From Thalassospira lucentensis (GTDB taxonomy: Bacteria; Pseudomonadota; Alphaproteobacteria; Rhodospirillales; Thalassospiraceae), in NCBI RefSeq assembly GCF_032921865.1, contig NZ_CP136684.1, positions 4,316,501 to 4,380,500 on the forward strand: a DNA stretch of 64,000 nucleotides, read 5' to 3'. Of the stretch, positions 63,008 through 64,000 are shown in pieces; the first letter of the stretch is position 1, and the number at the start of each line of letters is the position of its first letter. Under the pieces are notes generated by a model. That model saw only the letters and a program-made list of their open reading frames with translations. It was not told the origin of the DNA and did not search any database. Both the position numbers and the translations under genes were made by a program.

Positions 63008-64000
63008 ATGACGGTTCTGAAATCTGCGGTAAATCCCCGCTCGGAAGATTTCCGCAACAATGCCCAGCAGATGGAACAACTGGTTGCCGATCTTCGTGAT
63101 CAGATCACGCAGATCAAGCTTGGCGGTGGTGAGCGCGCACGTGATCGCCACACCGGCCGCGGCAAACTTTTGCCCCGCGAACGTATCCGTCAATTGCTCG
63201 ATATCGGGTCCCCGTTCCTTGAGCTTTCCCAGCTTGCCGCCTATGGCATGTATGACGATGAAGACGTTCCTGCGGCGGGCATCATCACCGGCATTGGCAG
63301 GGTTTCAGGCGTTGAATGCGTCATCGTTGCCAATGATGCAACGGTCAAGGGCGGCTCCTATTACCCGATGACGGTCAAAAAGCATCTGCGCGCACAGGAA
63401 ATCGCACTCGAAAACAACCTGCCCTGCATTTATCTGGTGGATAGTGGCGGGGCGAACCTGCCCCGTCAGGACGATGTTTTCCCGGATCGCGATCATTTTG
63501 GCCGCATCTTTTTCAATCAGGCAACCATGTCATCCAAAGGCATTCCGCAGATCGCGGTTGTCATGGGGTCCTGTACGGCGGGCGGGGCCTATGTCCCCGC
63601 CATGTCGGATGAAAGTATTATCGTCCGCAAACAGGGCACGATCTTTTTGGGGGGGCCGCCTCTGGTGAAGGCTGCAACCGGCGAAGTCGTTTCAGCCGAA
63701 GACCTTGGCGGTGCGGATGTTCACTGTAAAACATCCGGCGTCACCGATCATTATGCACAGGATGACGCGCATGCATTGTCCATCGCACGTGATATCGTCA
63801 AGAACCTTAACTGGACGAAAAATCCCGGCCTGACCCTGACTGCACCGCGCGACCCGGCATATGACCCGCGCGAGATTTATGGCGTCATTCCAAGCGATTC
63901 CAAAAAACCCTATGACGTGCGCGAAGTCATTGCCCGCATCGTTGACGGATCGGACTTTGACGAGTTCAAGGCTCAGTATGGCACGACACTGGTTAACGGC
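63008..64000 (+). CDS. mccB: Methylcrotonyl-CoA carboxylase, carboxyltransferase (beta) subunit, 5' part
   Basis: 331 codons visible; the gene runs off the right edge. Catalyses carboxyl transfer from biotin to 3-methylcrotonyl-CoA in leucine breakdown. The start [20 protein letters not shown] is typical of MccB, followed by [67 protein letters not shown] and [17 protein letters not shown] (oxyanion/CoA site). Propionyl-CoA carboxylase and geranyl-CoA carboxylase are related, but [21 protein letters not shown] points to MccB. The LiuR-like site upstream supports the liu pathway. Confidence 0.92.
   Translation, partial: MTVLKSAVNPRSEDFRNNAQQMEQLVADLRDQITQIKLGGGERARDRHTGRGKLLPRERIRQLLDIGSPFLELSQLAAYGMYDDEDVPAAGIITGIGRVSGVECVIVANDATVKGGSYYPMTVKKHLRAQEIALENNLPCIYLVDSGGANLPRQDDVFPDRDHFGRIFFNQATMSSKGIPQIAVVMGSCTAGGAYVPAMSDESIIVRKQGTIFLGGPPLVKAATGEVVSAEDLGGADVHCKTSGVTDHYAQDDAHALSIARDIVKNLNWTKNPGLTLTAPRDPAYDPREIYGVIPSDSKKPYDVREVIARIVDGSDFDEFKAQYGTTLVNG

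Noticed and set aside
1..64000. tRNA, rRNA, CRISPR arrays, transposases, integrases, phage genes
   Set aside because: Looked for T-loop motifs, repeat-spacer patterns and the usual protein families on both strands; none seen.

Overview
The window looks like a contiguous chromosomal stretch from a free-living alphaproteobacterium. Pointers to this class are a MipZ division-site ATPase, an RNase E whose S1 domain is split by a long charged insertion, a membrane J-protein of the Pam18/TIM14 type, a fused ThiS-ThiG, a PHB phasin, a PutA without DNA-binding domain next to an Lrp-type regulator, and the run rne - amidase - mrcA - prfB. The overall feel (a marine Rhodospirillales member such as Thalassospira) is an inference from protein character, not a database result. 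I found no rRNA, tRNA, CRISPR array, insertion sequence or prophage.

Layout. 1-3.5 kb: end of a glutathione transferase gene, then an alkylation-repair operon (Ada-AlkA fusion plus Ogt), a deaminase and a small unknown gene. 3.5-5.2 kb: a small accessory patch made of two 126-bp direct repeats around a DUF2165 gene, followed by an AT-rich lipoprotein gene. 5.2-16 kb: prfB with its programmed frameshift, phoD, mrcA, the amidase and rne. 16-22.7 kb: aminotransferase, a divergent GGT-like lipoprotein, an M48 protease/lipoprotein/DsbA group and fused thiSG. 22.9-29.2 kb: aroQ-accB-accC, aat, GNAT, a TPR-YdcF protein and serA. 29.5-34 kb: COG3146 acyltransferase, a chemoreceptor with a secreted Cache-like partner, a candidate small RNA and an unknown helical protein. 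34-41 kb: clpA/clpS, a phasin, a lipoprotein and a SPOR-tailed DD-carboxypeptidase. 41-47.4 kb: sugar-nucleotide genes (PMM/PGM, ugd, galU) and mipZ-VWA-J-protein. 47.6-53.7 kb: secreted proteins, an LhgO-like oxidase, a TM1410-type hydrolase, a kappa-type isomerase and a leucine-dehydrogenase-type enzyme. 53.7-57.2 kb: ECF sigma/anti-sigma pair, DUF4168 protein, a second candidate small RNA, bfd and a BON lipoprotein. 57.5-64 kb: putA/putR, another isomerase and the start of a methylcrotonyl-CoA carboxylase beta gene behind a LiuR-like palindrome.

How the parts fit. Much of the window serves the envelope and cell cycle (PBP1A, amidase, DD-carboxypeptidase, MipZ, GalU/Ugd/PMM). A second theme is amino-acid catabolism (PutA, leucine-dehydrogenase type enzyme, MccB). 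A third is N-degron proteolysis (Aat, ClpS, ClpA). The least explained pieces are two candidate minus-strand RNAs with their own terminators (33191-33357 and 55801-55960), the repeat-flanked patch at 3.5-5.2 kb, the structured leader of rne, and the lone secreted Cache protein paired with a chemoreceptor.
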